From contig NC_086375.1 in the NCBI RefSeq assembly GCF_036588685.1, positions 63,197,314 to 63,261,313 on the forward strand: a stretch of DNA of 64,000 nt. Direction: 5' to 3'. The notes under the pieces were generated by a model. That model did no database searches, was not told where the DNA came from, and saw only the letters and a list, made by a program, of their open reading frames with translations. This document shows positions 46,147-58,260 of this stretch, one piece after another. The translations under genes were made by a program, and so were the position numbers. Positions within the stretch are counted from its first letter, which is position 1, and every line of letters begins with the position of its first letter. This DNA is from Mytilus trossulus. Its lineage: Eukaryota > Mollusca > Bivalvia > Mytilida > Mytilidae.

Positions 46147-47324
46147 ATAAAATGCACAACTAAAATGCGTTTCACAGAAAATCTAACAACTAAAATTGAT
46201 CGTAAGACTTACACTATTTGTTATACTTTTGAAATTAAATTTAATCAAAACACTTTGTTTGTGAAACTCATTCCAGACATTTATCCATAGATGTATGACT
46301 AGCCTAGTATGGTCAATCCTAAATCAATGAACGTATTTACATGTAACCAAGTATGTATAGGGATATAAGTATTTTTAGTGTTATCGAATGTGAAACAAAA
46401 GTAATGGTATACAGGAGACTTATACTGAAAGACCCGTTTTACAAATCTCATATTGTTATTTGCCTTTTATTTCACCGAGTAACAATCTGTTCCAAGATTT
46501 CTTTCTTAATCTTTTTCTTAAATTGTATATATTCTGTTTTTGTTTTGAGGTTAATTTCTAGTTTGTTTCCCTATAGTTTTTTTGTTTTTATTTAGCTAAG
46601 TGAAATGAGAATGATAAAAGGTTATGGTGTACGTCATTAAGACAGAAACCAATCAAAAAAACTATTTAACAACAAGACTTCTTGAGGGCAACACACATTC
46701 ACCAACATAGACAGGCGTGTAAGGGACGACATCAAAAATTGAATGTAGGATAAATAAAAAAAAAAACCTTAATTCACATAGTTTATTCACTGACACCCCC
46801 TCACACACTTTTTGCTCTAACATGCTTCAGTTCAAATGTACGAAGCTACAAAAGAGTCATCTGCCAGTACTGGTTACTTTGGAATCTGTTCCAAACAAAT
46901 TTTAATTGTGCCCTAGCTGTAACATATAAATAAGTAAATGCAATGAAAATTTATATTCAATATAAACATTATCTGTAAACAATTGATAAACAAGTAGGCC
47001 AATTTAAAACTTGACTTGATTAGCTTCACGTTTTTGGTTTCGCTATTATCTACAGAGGATGGACTGAAATATTAACACTTAGTTCTGAAATCCGGTTGAT
47101 TAGACCTATATACCTGAAAATAGATTAAGGAAGAAAAGGCGCGGAAGTTTATATATATATTACAAAGTATTTGGAAATTTATAGTTTTTATCGACCATAT
47201 CAGTTTGTATAGTCACATGATCTTAAGTCACCTGAATGTTACAAGTGTGAGGGGGTGTGTACGTGTACTTTAGTAGATACATATATAGTTTTGATCATCA
47301 TTTACCGGTGAAATCTCTGAAAAG
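46147..47324. other. Spacer and galectin promoter region
   Basis: AT-rich, no exon recognised. TATATATATATTAC at about 47150 and ACATATATAG at 47280 are possible TATA-type sequences upstream of the galectin ATG at 47325. Neither is decisive. Confidence 0.35.
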
Positions 47325-50300
47325 ATGGCTTACGCAGGATCAGTTGTCAACCCAGTAAGTACATTATTCATATTTTATACACGTAAACGTATCTATTTTA
47401 GTAAAAGAAAAAAAATGGAAAAGTACCTTTTTTGTTTAATTCTAACAAATAAATTGTGTTGAATTGGTTCCGTGTTTGTATGTTCTACAATAATAATGAA
47501 CTTTTATGAACGAAAAAGGATGATAAAAAGTTATAATTATACTTATATGAAAGATATGGCATATCATCCTTTTTCGTTCATAAAAGTTCATTATTATTCT
47601 TCTACAACTTATAAATTTCGCAGTGTTCGTTCTATTTATAAAGCTTATCGGCATCTAATGCGTTTTAATAATACAAGTATATAAATGTCACATGAAGTAG
47701 ACGTAAAAATACATGTACTAGGATATCTCCCCCCCCCCCCCCCCCCCCCATATTTCTTTTATGTTCACGTTCATGCATTAGCTTCTACAACTTTTCTAAG
47801 ATTTCTTTTTCGACTGTAAGCATATATACAGAAATAAGGATATATGATATAATTGTTATTGACATAACTATACACTAGAGGATGGGTCAGTCACTGTGCG
47901 GCCAAAAATAAGAAAACTCCATACAATATACACTTAGTACGAAGAACACAACACAAAAAAATATAAAAACAAAACCAACGAACCGATCTTAGTTTAAATA
48001 TTGTGAACATTTTTTTTTTATCTATTAAAGAATTTCACAAAAGTTCAAATACGCTAAAAAATATAGACATAAAAAGGTCACAGACAGCACAAGTCGCGAC
48101 ATTTAGAATAAAACAAAGCTAGATTATTTTTAACACATTTGTTATTTCTTTTTCTCCAGCCTCTTCCATACCTCGGGGGAATACCCGGTGGAATGACAGA
48201 TGGCCGACAGATCATTATACAAGGAACAGTACCATTTCATGAAAATGCGTAAGTCTGAATGAAAAATAATATTTCAAGTAGTGATACATGCCAAAACTTT
48301 TTCTGTTGAAACTGTTGAAACTTATATGCATTACAAATCCAGTGAACCCAATCAAAAGAAAAGAAAGGGTTCATCTACACATCTCATAAGTTTGTACTCA
48401 ATTTTAATTTATCAATATGTTAAAACAGTTTTTTAGGGAATATACAGAGGGGTTACAATTGCAGCACATACAGGTAAGAAGCTGCCCCCTTTTTTTCTTG
48501 AAAGGCATTTAGACTCATCATTTGTTGTTTCCAAAGTCCCTTTTCTATAATACGTAATGTTCGTTGTAATAAATCGTGGAAGTCAAGCAAATGAATATAT
48601 TTTGATTATCATTTTTTTTTTCAAATTTGCAGATTTACAGTAAATTTAATGAGTGGCTCTAGTCTTAATCCTCAATCAGACACAGCTTTACATTTCAACA
48701 TAAGATTTAATGAAAATTGTGCAGTAAGAAACTCTTTACAGAATGGATCATGGGGATCGGAGGAGAGAACTGGTGGCATGCCATTTCAGAAAAATTACCC
48801 TTTCGAAATAATAATTTTATGTCAGCATCATCACTACAAGGTATGTATGACGTCACTACAAGGTATTTATGACGAGATATTTATTTAACAGGAAAAAGTT
48901 GAAGGAAAAAACATGTTACTATCTAATAACAACAGGAAATTAACGACGCATCGGTTTTTCAAAATGTTTATATATTGCGGAGAATCATCTTCACGTCTAA
49001 CGGGTATTTACGATGATATAATATGTAGGAAAGTACAACGGAAACCCTCTTAATACTAATAAAACGGGGTTATCTTGGGTAAAGGTCATGGCTAGATTAA
49101 AGTCTGGAGATCGATCAAATGTCTTTTGTTTAAATATGACCGATAACATTTATGTAGGGGATATTCAAGCTATCTTTCTACTCAGAAGGTTTACTTTTTC
49201 CTGTTTTTACTTTGAATTGCACTTGAAAAAAAAACACTGTTTATGTATAACAAAAATTGACCAGTTTCGCTTTTACAATTATGTTATCAAAGATAAAATA
49301 TGCAGCTTAGTTGTGTGATTACATCATTTATTTGTGTATCATTTAAAAAAAATAAAAACGTATTAATATGATTGCCGGGAAATTTAAAAAAGATTTGTGT
49401 TATACATGTACTGGCTACATGTACCATTCACTTGCTTTATATACATATAGATAAACGACGCGTCGTAAATATTAGAATGATGCAAAAAAAAATAATTGTT
49501 ATAAATTAGATAAAATGGGTTCATCACGGGTAAAGTTCATGGTAAGATTGTGAAGTCAGGACATGCAGGAGTTCAATAAAATAACTATACAAATATGACC
49601 GATTAAATTTATCAAGAGTATTTGAAATCATCCTAGACAAGCTTGTCAATTGTTATGTATTTTTTGTGGACTTGTTTTAGTTTTTGTGTTTTTTTTCTAA
49701 TTTTACCCTGATTTTGTCTGTTTTTTTCCAACTTGTGTGTTTTAATCCTCTCTTTGGTATCTCCTGCCTCTTTTTTTCTTATTCTTCAATTCTTTTTACA
49801 CCAGGGGCCTTTTCAGAAAAGACTTTACGGTATAGATCTTGCTTATTGTTGATGGGCATACGGTTACCTATAGTTGTTAATTCAAAGTTGTGTCATTTGG
49901 TGTGGAGAGTTCTCTCCTTCGCAATCATACCACATCTTGGTTTATTTTCATATTTAAATCTTTACTTAGATTCACAGTACCACAGCTCCATGTGTGTGCT
50001 TTGAAGCTCTAACAGTCTTAAAAACGAATTAAGCTACACCTAACCTGCAATTTAATAGGGTTTTTTTTCTCTGAAAAAAAATGTACAAGGAAGTACGGTC
50101 TCGAGAGTACGGTTTTCTATTTTCTATACCAAACTAAGAATTCTGCTAAAGATAAAAAATATTTTACAAAAACATGCAAAAGTTTCAAACAAAATGACTT
50201 CAGTAACACCGGATAACATTATATTCTATATGTCAAAACTATAGTACATGTATATGTTTTATATAGACTCTTACTATTTAAACTGATTATGCAGGCCATA

Positions 50301-53300
50301 CGGTGACCTATAGTTGTTAACTTCTATATTATTGCATGTCACTGTCTCTTGTGACTAGTTGTCTCATTGCCATTATACCGAGCCCTAAAACAAATTTGCA
50401 AACATATAAAAAGAGAGACTATCTGAGATCTGTCTGCAGCACCAAGCTTCCAAAAACAATTAACAAAAGATGTAACAAAATCCAACATATACATTTCTTT
50501 AATTCATAGAACAGGAATAGTTCAATGTTTATCAATTCGTATGGTAAAACCCTTCCAGCGTGAAACAAGCTTAATAATTTACTTTTAATCTTCAGTTTCC
50601 CTTTAATTTCATCGTATCAATGTATAACAAGGAAGAGATAATAATTTAAAACAAAAAATAAAAGGATATACCAGCTTCCTTATAAATCTTGTAACCCGTC
50701 TTTTAATTTAAATTTCCCAGGTGATGACTTAAGATTGGGAAAGTGACGAAGAGGTTAATCCATAAATCTGAAACCAACACTACAAACCTTAAAGGGAACG
50801 ATCAGTGCTACGCGTAATCAATAACACAATTAGACAATAAAGGTTCTCCAATAAGAAGCGATAGAAATATAAATTGTGGGTCAACGCATATATGTGCTGC
50901 GTTCAATATCAGTCGCATTCATTGTAATAAAAGTTAGTAATATCCGAGTACAAAAGAAATTGGTTGGTTTGTTTTTTCTTAAGCATGTTTTCCTTGAAAC
51001 ATTATTTTGTGTATTCAGGTAGCCGTTAATGGAAAACATTTCTGTGAATTTCGCCACCGAATTGCTAAACACCAAGTAAACACTTTGGCTGTTATAAGTC
51101 CAGCAGGGCAAGTCAATTCAATCAGATTTGATGGACCAGGAGCAAGCGTAAGTATATGAACTTTTGACAAATTCTTGCTTTTCAGGGTTGTTGCCTTTAA
51201 CTGCTTAAACTTTGAGTTATCTTAATGTTTCGATTTAGATGATAGATTTTTAAAGCTCTGCTTTTTCAAAGATATTGTGCACATACATTTCTCAATTTAA
51301 TTTTTATTTTAATTCACACGAAAACATATTCATTGATTCATTTAATATCCTCTATGTTTATATGAACCTATCTTTATTTCAAAGAATGAGAACACTCAAA
51401 ACTTTACTATGTATTTGCATTTTGTTGAATCACTAACTTAATGTGTTATTCAGAATTAAATTTGATTTACAAACCTTTTAGAGCACGAATATTGCATATT
51501 AAAAACTAACTTTCGGCAATGTAAAAGTACTATTATTTTTGCGTATTGTTTTCTCTGCCCTTTATTCATTTGAGTGTGATTTAGATGTTATATCTGACAA
51601 AAGAGGTTTCTATGTTAGCTATATCGTGTATAGCAATTAGAGCAAATACAAAAGGTTTAAAAAGGTTCGAAAAAGAGCAGGCTAATGCCGCTATAAGACA
51701 GCATTCGCACCCGCAAAGTGGAAAGGGATTAATATAAGTTGCAATAAATTGTTTCCCAAACCACTATAAATAAATATGTTTAAACTAAACAAAAGGTTTG
51801 GAGGACCAAGCTTTTCAAATGCATGTTATAATTGTATACTGTAAATAAAATTTAGTTAAGTTATTAAACTTTCAGAAAGTAGCCAACCTAAATTGCGTTT
51901 TATTTTACTTTATGTTTGACTTGTAAAATATGTTTCACACAGGGAGGTCCACATGGAAAGATAAAGCTTGGTCCTTTTTCATTTGAATTTGGAAATCATG
52001 GCCCCCAACATCATAATCCACCGCCGGTAAGTCAAGATAGAGCTAGAAACCCATATAACCACGTGATACTAACAAGCACCATGCAAAAACGTTACCAACA
52101 GACTTTCTTGTAAATGTTTGTGCTTTGTGCTTTAAAATTGTTTTTCGTTTCACTTTCGTGTCTGAAGCTTCAGCAATTTCAGTATCTTTTATTATTTAAA
52201 AACAGACAAATCATTCACTTTAAAAAACGTACATAAAGCCAACTAAAAGCTTTTGATAAGATTGTGCATATGATTTTTCTTTTAGATGGCACAACCTGCA
52301 GGAGGATTTCCACAAGGTGGTGGTTTTCCAGCTGGTGGCTTCCAACCTCCACCCCCACAACCGTCAGGATATCCTGGTGCACCAATGATGAACCCAGTAC
52401 GTAATGCGTTAACTTTTCGGTTAATTTTTTCTTCTTCTTGGAATTCAACAATGTGGACTTACATGTTTTAGAGCAATATAGCATGATTTCATTATTGACT
52501 ATATACTAACTATTAAATAAAATTCTGGTCAACTAAGAAAACCCATTACCATTTTTTTGTTATTGTTTTGATAAAAAGGCCTTGGGACTACTACTGTCGG
52601 TACTATATCTTATTCTTTCTAAATTGTTTTTGCTTGGTGTCAATCTGAAGAGTTAACCCTTTTTGAGAATGAACTTTTTTTTATTTAGTTTTCTCTTATT
52701 TTTTAGCTGTAACACCACTGTCTAAGGTTAGGGGAGAGAAGAGCGCTCGCATAATGTTTAACCAGCATAACCCCGTCACATTGTGTACATGTACCGAGTC
52801 AAGATCCCGTTATTCAAGGGGTTTCGTTGCTTGCTGTCTATCGGGTTTGTTTCTTGTTTTGTAGACAAATCAGACCGATAGCTTCAGTATGAATTATTTT
52901 TCGTTTTTTCATATAGGTACTTTTTATACCTTACATACAGTATGGGTTTTGCCCATGTTGAAGATGATTGAATGGCATTTTATTTGATAACTTATAAAGA
53001 AACATCTAAGTCATAAATACAGATTGTAATATAATATTAGAAGTTTATACAATAATGCCAATTCGTCGCAACAACTCCCGTGTCCAACGCCATAGACAAC
53101 TCTGGTATATTTTCACCATTACATAGAGTCTATATTCGATGCAATGGATATAACAGATTTTACAATACTTTAAAATACCTTTTCATCTTGAAATCTATCC
53201 AAGAATGTTGGAACTGTTTTTGTAATGAAAATAATTCGTCCCGTCAGCGTGATGGCAACAGCAGTTGCACTGTACATAAACGTTTTGTTGAATATTTTTC

Positions 53301-54857
53301 AGCCTGTACCACTTGTTACACCAATCCAAGGAGGATTATTTCCCGGAAAAATGATCAATATAAGCGGTGTACCAAATCCAACAGCAACTAGGTAAGGATA
53401 TTCAAGATAAGTTCAAATGATGAGCGACTATTTTCTCAGATAATCAAGTTTAAAAAGATCAATACAGTCAACACTCGATGGACATTTCATTAAAGAGTGG
53501 AAAAATAACTTTCGGGCTTCCATAATGATTTATTCCAGTCTGTAAACGAATGCATAATCATTGTATGAAATTTCTTTCTAAGTATTTGTGAGAATATTGC
53601 CGTGACGATGTACCTCCAATATCCTTCTTTCTACAGGTTTACAGTAAATCTACAGTGTGGTGCTTATGAAGGATCAGACATAGCTCTTCATTTTGATGTT
53701 CGATTTCAAGCTGGTGCAGATTACAACGTAGTCGTACGTAATTCCTGTCAGAACGGAAGTTGGGGTGCAGAAGAAAAACAACTACCATATTTTCCTTTCA
53801 TGCCCAATGCTAGCTTTGATATGATAGTTCTTGTAGAACAGAACCAATTCAAGGTGAGTGTAAGAATGTGATATATATGAGCATGGGACCATTTTTAAGC
53901 GTTGATGTGCGATGAATAGAATATATCAAAACTAAGATAAATTTACGGATCTAGAAATTCAAACTAACCGAATATGTTATAATTTCACAGTTAACTATCT
54001 ATAACTTTTTGAAATATAAATTCTTAATTAAAGATATTATTATGAAACCGTAGTACATTTGAATTCAAAGTTGCTCTTCACAGCCCCGTGAAAACTGTCA
54101 ACGTAAATTTACTGCCGGTTATCAAACAAAACACAGCTAACTACATATTAACCGCTAAAATAGTCCGCTAGATGCTGAATTTTTACAAGCCAATAGGCAA
54201 TATATAGCAGCGAATTGTTATATACTAGTAGTGTGGTAACTACAGAAGTTTCGAACGACCAACGCATATGTGTCCCTTCTCAATCTACATACAACAAACT
54301 GAGTACGATCATAGTTGACATAACAACATTGCTGCTCCGTATACCTTCAGCTAACAAAACAACATTAAATAGGCATCTGTATTCTCCATACGCCTCAACT
54401 TTACAAAACAACCTTGCTAAAGCAATTTCTCCGTTTGACTTCAGTTTACACGATAACCTTTGCAACTGCTCCGTATGCCTTCAGTTTACACAACAAGCTT
54501 TCTAAAGCAACTGCTCCGTATGACTTCAGTTTACAAAACAACCTTTCTGAGGCAATTGCTCCGTATGCCTTCAAATTACACAACACCCTTGATAAATCAA
54601 TTTCTTTAAAGCAGTTGCTACGTAAGCATTCAGTTTACACAACAACTTTGCTAAATCAATTACTCCGTAAGCATTCAGTTAATATGCACTTGTAAATGTA
54701 TGTCACATTGAAGTTAATATGATAACAACAATTTGTTTTACAGGTAGCCGTAAATAATCAACATTTATTCGCCTTCAGTCATCGTATTCCATTTCAAAGA
54801 GTGGACTCCCTAGTCATAAAAGGAGACGTCCGTCTTAGTCAAGTTCGCTTCCAGTAA
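47325..54857 (+). CDS. Tandem-repeat galectin (two CRDs)
   Basis: Nine exons: 47325-47354, 48160-48248, 48633-48840, 51019-51147, 51943-52026, 52286-52396, 53303-53391, 53637-53853 and 54744-54857 (TAA). All have AG/GT borders and consistent phases; 356 aa. There is no signal peptide, as usual for galectins, which reach the outside by non-classical secretion. CRD1 (about 11-150) has H60-x-N62-x-R64, N73, W80 and E83-x-R85, the complete beta-galactoside-binding set. CRD2 (about 218-356) has H265-x-D267-x-R269, N282, W289 and E292-x-K294, with two substitutions (N to D, R to K), so altered ligand preference is likely. The linker (exons 5-6) is rich in Gly, Pro, Gln and His, like galectin-4/9. 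Likely a glycan-binding immune recognition protein; that role is inferred. Confidence 0.92.
47489..47598. repeat. Perfect 37-bp inverted repeat in galectin intron 1
   Basis: 47489-47525 and 47562-47598 are exact reverse complements (they include GAACTTTTATGAACGAAAAA), separated by 36 nt. The transcribed intron could fold into a long perfect hairpin. It could be a tiny MITE or a small-RNA-type hairpin. There is no evidence to choose. Confidence 0.85.
47729..47749 (+). repeat. Poly-C tract (21 C)
   Basis: Uninterrupted run of 21 cytosines in galectin intron 1. Could form an i-motif, or G-quadruplex on the other strand; it is also prone to sequencing length errors. Confidence 0.9.
49795..49960 (+). 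repeat. R2-like interspersed repeat fragment
   Basis: Contains GGGGCCTTTTCAG, TTGCTTATTGTTGATGGGC, CGGTTACCTATAGTTGTTAA and ATCATACCACATCTTGGT, a worn copy of the right half of R2. It lies in galectin intron 3. Confidence 0.6.
52700..52920 (+). repeat. R2-like interspersed repeat fragment
   Basis: Contains TAACACCACTGTCTAAGGTT, GTTTAACCAGCATAACCCCG and a degraded GAGTCAAGATCCCG, a worn copy of the left half of R2. It lies in galectin intron 6. Confidence 0.55.
54322..54690 (+). repeat. About 45-bp minisatellite in galectin intron 8
   Basis: Roughly seven diverged units with AAAGCAACTGCTCCGTATG and ACTTCAGTTTACACAACAA. The open frames across 54215-54695 come from the repeat and are not genes. 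Confidence 0.75.
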
Positions 54858-55032
54858 GCACTCATTGTAGGAGATATTTTAAACTTAAACAGCTGTTGGT
54901 ACCTTTCTGTAAACTTGGTTTCACACTTTTAAGTCAGCTTTTTAGAAATGACACTTTTTTGTTATATAAAGTATTTATAAACGTTTCTACTTTGTGATAC
55001 AAAGGTATTTTTATGTTCAGCAATATTTTTCT

Positions 55033-55038
55033 ATTAAA
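55033..55038 (+). promoter_or_regulatory. Possible polyadenylation signal ATTAAA
   Basis: Lies 176 nt after the galectin stop, with a T-rich stretch following. It is a variant hexamer, so only a candidate. Confidence 0.35.
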
Positions 55039-55113
55039 ATTTGTTATTATTTATTTGCCTAATTTATTATGTTGCCTTTATAACTGTCAAAAGAAACATT
55101 GTTGACCAGTAAA

Positions 55114-55200
55114 ATTGAGAATGGAAATGGGGAATGTGTCAAAGAGACAACAACCCGACCAAATAAAAATACAACAGCAGAAGGTCACCAACAGGTCTTG
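55114..55200 (-). repeat. R1 repeat fragment
   Basis: Starts AAAATTGAGAATGGAAATGG and contains GTCAAAGAGACAACAACCCG and AGAAGGTCACCAACAGGTCT, the same edge as the copy at 3826. Confidence 0.75.
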
Positions 55201-55329
55201 ACAAGACATACACATGTGTTGAAAGAACTATCCATTTTACCAACAACAAAAAATTAATAAATTCATGTACAAAATCCAATTAACTTAAGAACAGACTTCA
55301 GAACTTACCAGTAGAAATGAGTTTCAAAA

Positions 55330-56962
55330 CTGTATCAGGTTCATTCAACCTATGCCAACATTTTGAAATTTAGGTATTAAATTGTGTGAAAAAATGTTGG
55401 CATAGGTTGAATAATTTGTTACAGATTAAGAGCTATAAAAACATAAATTAATTAGGGGCTAATCAATCTACAACCAGTTTAAACCTAGCGTTGATTTTTA
55501 CTCAATATACAATTTCTTTTACAAGTACTAGTGAAAATGCAGGTAATTGTGTGTGTTGAGGATCTCTATTTCATAAAGGAATTAGTTGAAAATTAATATA
55601 ATGAAAAAATGGGGGAAAAGGATTTTATGAATTTGAACAATCATCTAGTCATATTGAATATCTCTCAGTGTCATTCTCATGAATAATATAGAAATATATG
55701 ATAAAAATATTAAATTTTATGTAAAATAGATTCCTTCAAATACAATGGCATACACCACTATTGAAACTCATGTATTTCATAGATACTGGCTCATGTAAAA
55801 TATCTATTTTAATTGTTCACTTTTAATTCCAACACATTCAGAGAATAAGACAAATTTCACTAATATGATTGCCTCAAAAGTCATACTATAAGATATGAAT
55901 TGATGCTGCATCTGCACAAGCAACTGGTGTCATGTTGTTATGCTCGAGTCTCGGGGGACAGTTTCACAAAGTGGTCCTTAATTTGGACATCTTTTAAAGT
56001 TTGTCACAAAGTAATGACTACACGAGAAATTGTTTATATAAATTACACTAATTTTTGTCGAGCCTTCGACTTAAGTAAAAAAAAAAAACAAGACATAGCG
56101 ATCCTACATTCTGTCGGCGGTGACGACTTCCACAAATATTCACTCTGTGGTTAAAGTTTTTGTAATTTTGATATTAACTTTCTTAAACTATTCTGGATTT
56201 CCACCAAACTTGGACAGAAGCTTGTTTATGATCATAAGATAGTATCCAGAAGTAAATTTTGTAAAACAAAACATCCATTTTTTCCATATTTTTCTTATAA
56301 AAGGACTTAGTTTTTATGCCAGGAAACATTACATTTGCTCTGTGGTTAAAGTTTAAAAAACTTGAATAACTTTCTTAAACTATCCTGGATTTGTACCAAA
56401 CTTGTACAGAATTTTGTTTATGATCATTAGTTAGTATCCAGAAGTAAATTTTGTAAAACAAAAAATCCATTTTTTTCCCGTATTTTACTTATAAAAGTAC
56501 TTAGTTTTTTCTGCCAGGATACAATACATACTCTATTGATATAGTTTTAAAAAAAAATAACTTTCTTATACTATCCTGGATGTGTACCAAACTTGGACAG
56601 AAGCTTGTTTATGATAATAAAATAGTATCCAGAAGTTAGAAATTTAGTCTTATTTTATTTTTATAATAATTTTAATATTTATTTCAACTCAATTTTGCTA
56701 GTATCATGGGTTTTATTTTACTATTTATGTCTTTTTAGAATTTGTTTATAATTCCTTTTTTACTACAACAGAATTTTGCAAATACTTTATTTTTGTTTGT
56801 GAATTTTTAAAGAGTAATATTTAATGCTTAAATACACTGACTGTATTTTACCTTTTATTAATTAATAAGTGTTATAACAACACCTATTGTATTTTGTTTG
56901 TAGGCATAGGTTGAATATATTTTTTATCAAATGTTGGCATAGGTTGAAGACACCCTGTATCC
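55330..56962. mobile_element. Candidate non-autonomous transposon with inverted ends
   Basis: TTCAACCTATGCCAACATTT occurs near the left end (55345) and inverted near the right end (56929). Each end also carries a second copy of the core: 55391-55412 and about 56901-56918. The outer bases are similar (CTGTATCAGG and GGATACAGGGTG). No ORF lies inside; a family-3 module array is nested within. No target duplication was established. Confidence 0.45.
56057..56650 (-). mobile_element. Hairpin-ended tandem element, family 3, copy 1
   Basis: Read on the minus strand it ends in ACTTAAGTCGAAGGCTCGAC, preceded by GTCACCGCCGACAGAATG. The body has three modules of about 190 bp with TTCTGTCCAAGTTTGGT and TTACTTCTGGATACTATCTT. 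It is the inverted counterpart of 59801-61152. Confidence 0.65.
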
Positions 56963-57699
56963 AAGTAGTATTGCCTTATTTGAAGGCATTTTTGAAACAA
57001 TAGTTTTGACGAAGACATACTGTAAACACCATACACTATCTAAATATTTAATCCAATACGACAAATTGCTTAAAAGAAGAAATATATAACACAAGCCACT
57101 GAAAAAGTAATAAATGATAAAAATTAGAAGAGAACTGTAGAGTATTGTCTCAAATTGAGATATTTTAGCGACGCAAAGTTCAATGAAGAATCGCTCTTTA
57201 AAAAAACTGAATAGAGTCTAAAAGTATACCAATTACCATTAAGATATAGAAAATAATCATAGAAGAGAAGTTTCGCAGGATAAGGTAGGTGCTAGAGTGA
57301 GCCAAAATTTCTAAGCTCAAAAAGGCGTGTCAGTGGAAAATAATTGGACTCCCACGGTTGTACAATATGATATACAGCTCGGAAGTTGTTTCTTTTTAAA
57401 TATCATATTCAATGAATTATTAGTTATATTCAGGAGAAAAATACATGAGTTGTAATATTGTGTGTATGATCATTTTAGCTAAAAGTTAAAACGATTAAAA
57501 TATGTTTCAACGAAAAGAAAGAATATGGGATGTTAAAACATGTTTCTGAGCGCCCATCTTGCTACACGCAACTCCAATCTACTGACTAGTCCCAATCCAA
57601 ATTTCGATTATTAAATAAGCCATATGTTTCTAGAATTTACAACACAATTTTCAAACCTCAGATAGTGTAAATACAATGTAAGTCATAAACATTGATAAT

Positions 57700-57830
57700 G
57701 GAATTTGATGCGAGTATCATACATGTGAGAGGTTTAGCTAGCATTAAAACAGGTTTAATTCACCATTTTCCACAAAAAAAATGTCTGTACCGAGTCAGAA
57801 TGTGACAGTTGTTATCCATTCGATTATTTT
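57700..57830 (+). repeat. Retroelement tail fragment
   Basis: CATACATGTGAGAGGTTTAG, TGTCTGTACCGAGTCAGAAT and GTGACAGTTGTTATCCATTC match the tail repeated at 63160-63290. This block usually follows a reverse-transcriptase ORF in mussel repeats (from memory). Confidence 0.5.
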
Positions 57831-57999
57831 TTTTTTTTAGTAAACGGACAACCGCAACACTTTTGTTGGTAATAATACTGAAAAATTTACCTTTAACTTT
57901 TTTGTCATCTACTAACAGTGATTTTACTTTAACTCAGTCTATCGGAGGCATTCAAATGGGGATTCAAATAGAAACAAAGAGTACATGCTGGTGAACGAG

Positions 58000-58260
58000 A
58001 AGAGACTATGGGCTCTCAAGAGCCTGTGTGGTTCACCTGTACTTACTGTTGTTTTGGAAATCATGTAAAATAAGAATAAAATCACAATTAATAGTGTTAA
58101 ATACTATACCGTTATAATATTTAAGGTGATAACCAAACACTGCAAAATTTCCATAAAATTCCTAATTCAAGGGCAGCAATAACTCCTTAAGGAGTCGGTT
58201 GAGAATTTGGATCATGTTAACTCAGTTGTAGATCTTACTTTGCAGGTCATATAGATGTTT
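58000..58260 (+). repeat. Worn family-2 element fragment
   Basis: GGGCTCTCAAGAGCC hairpin followed by TGTGTGGTTCACCT, then CAATAACTCCTTAAGGAGTC and AGATCTTACTTTGCAGGTCA, recognisable against 27461-27800. Confidence 0.5.

Noticed and set aside
52286-52471. Separate Gly/Pro-rich small gene
   Set aside because: It is exon 6 (linker) of the galectin read through its donor.
54215-54695. Open frames in galectin intron 8
   Set aside because: They arise from the 45-bp minisatellite and lack galectin homology.
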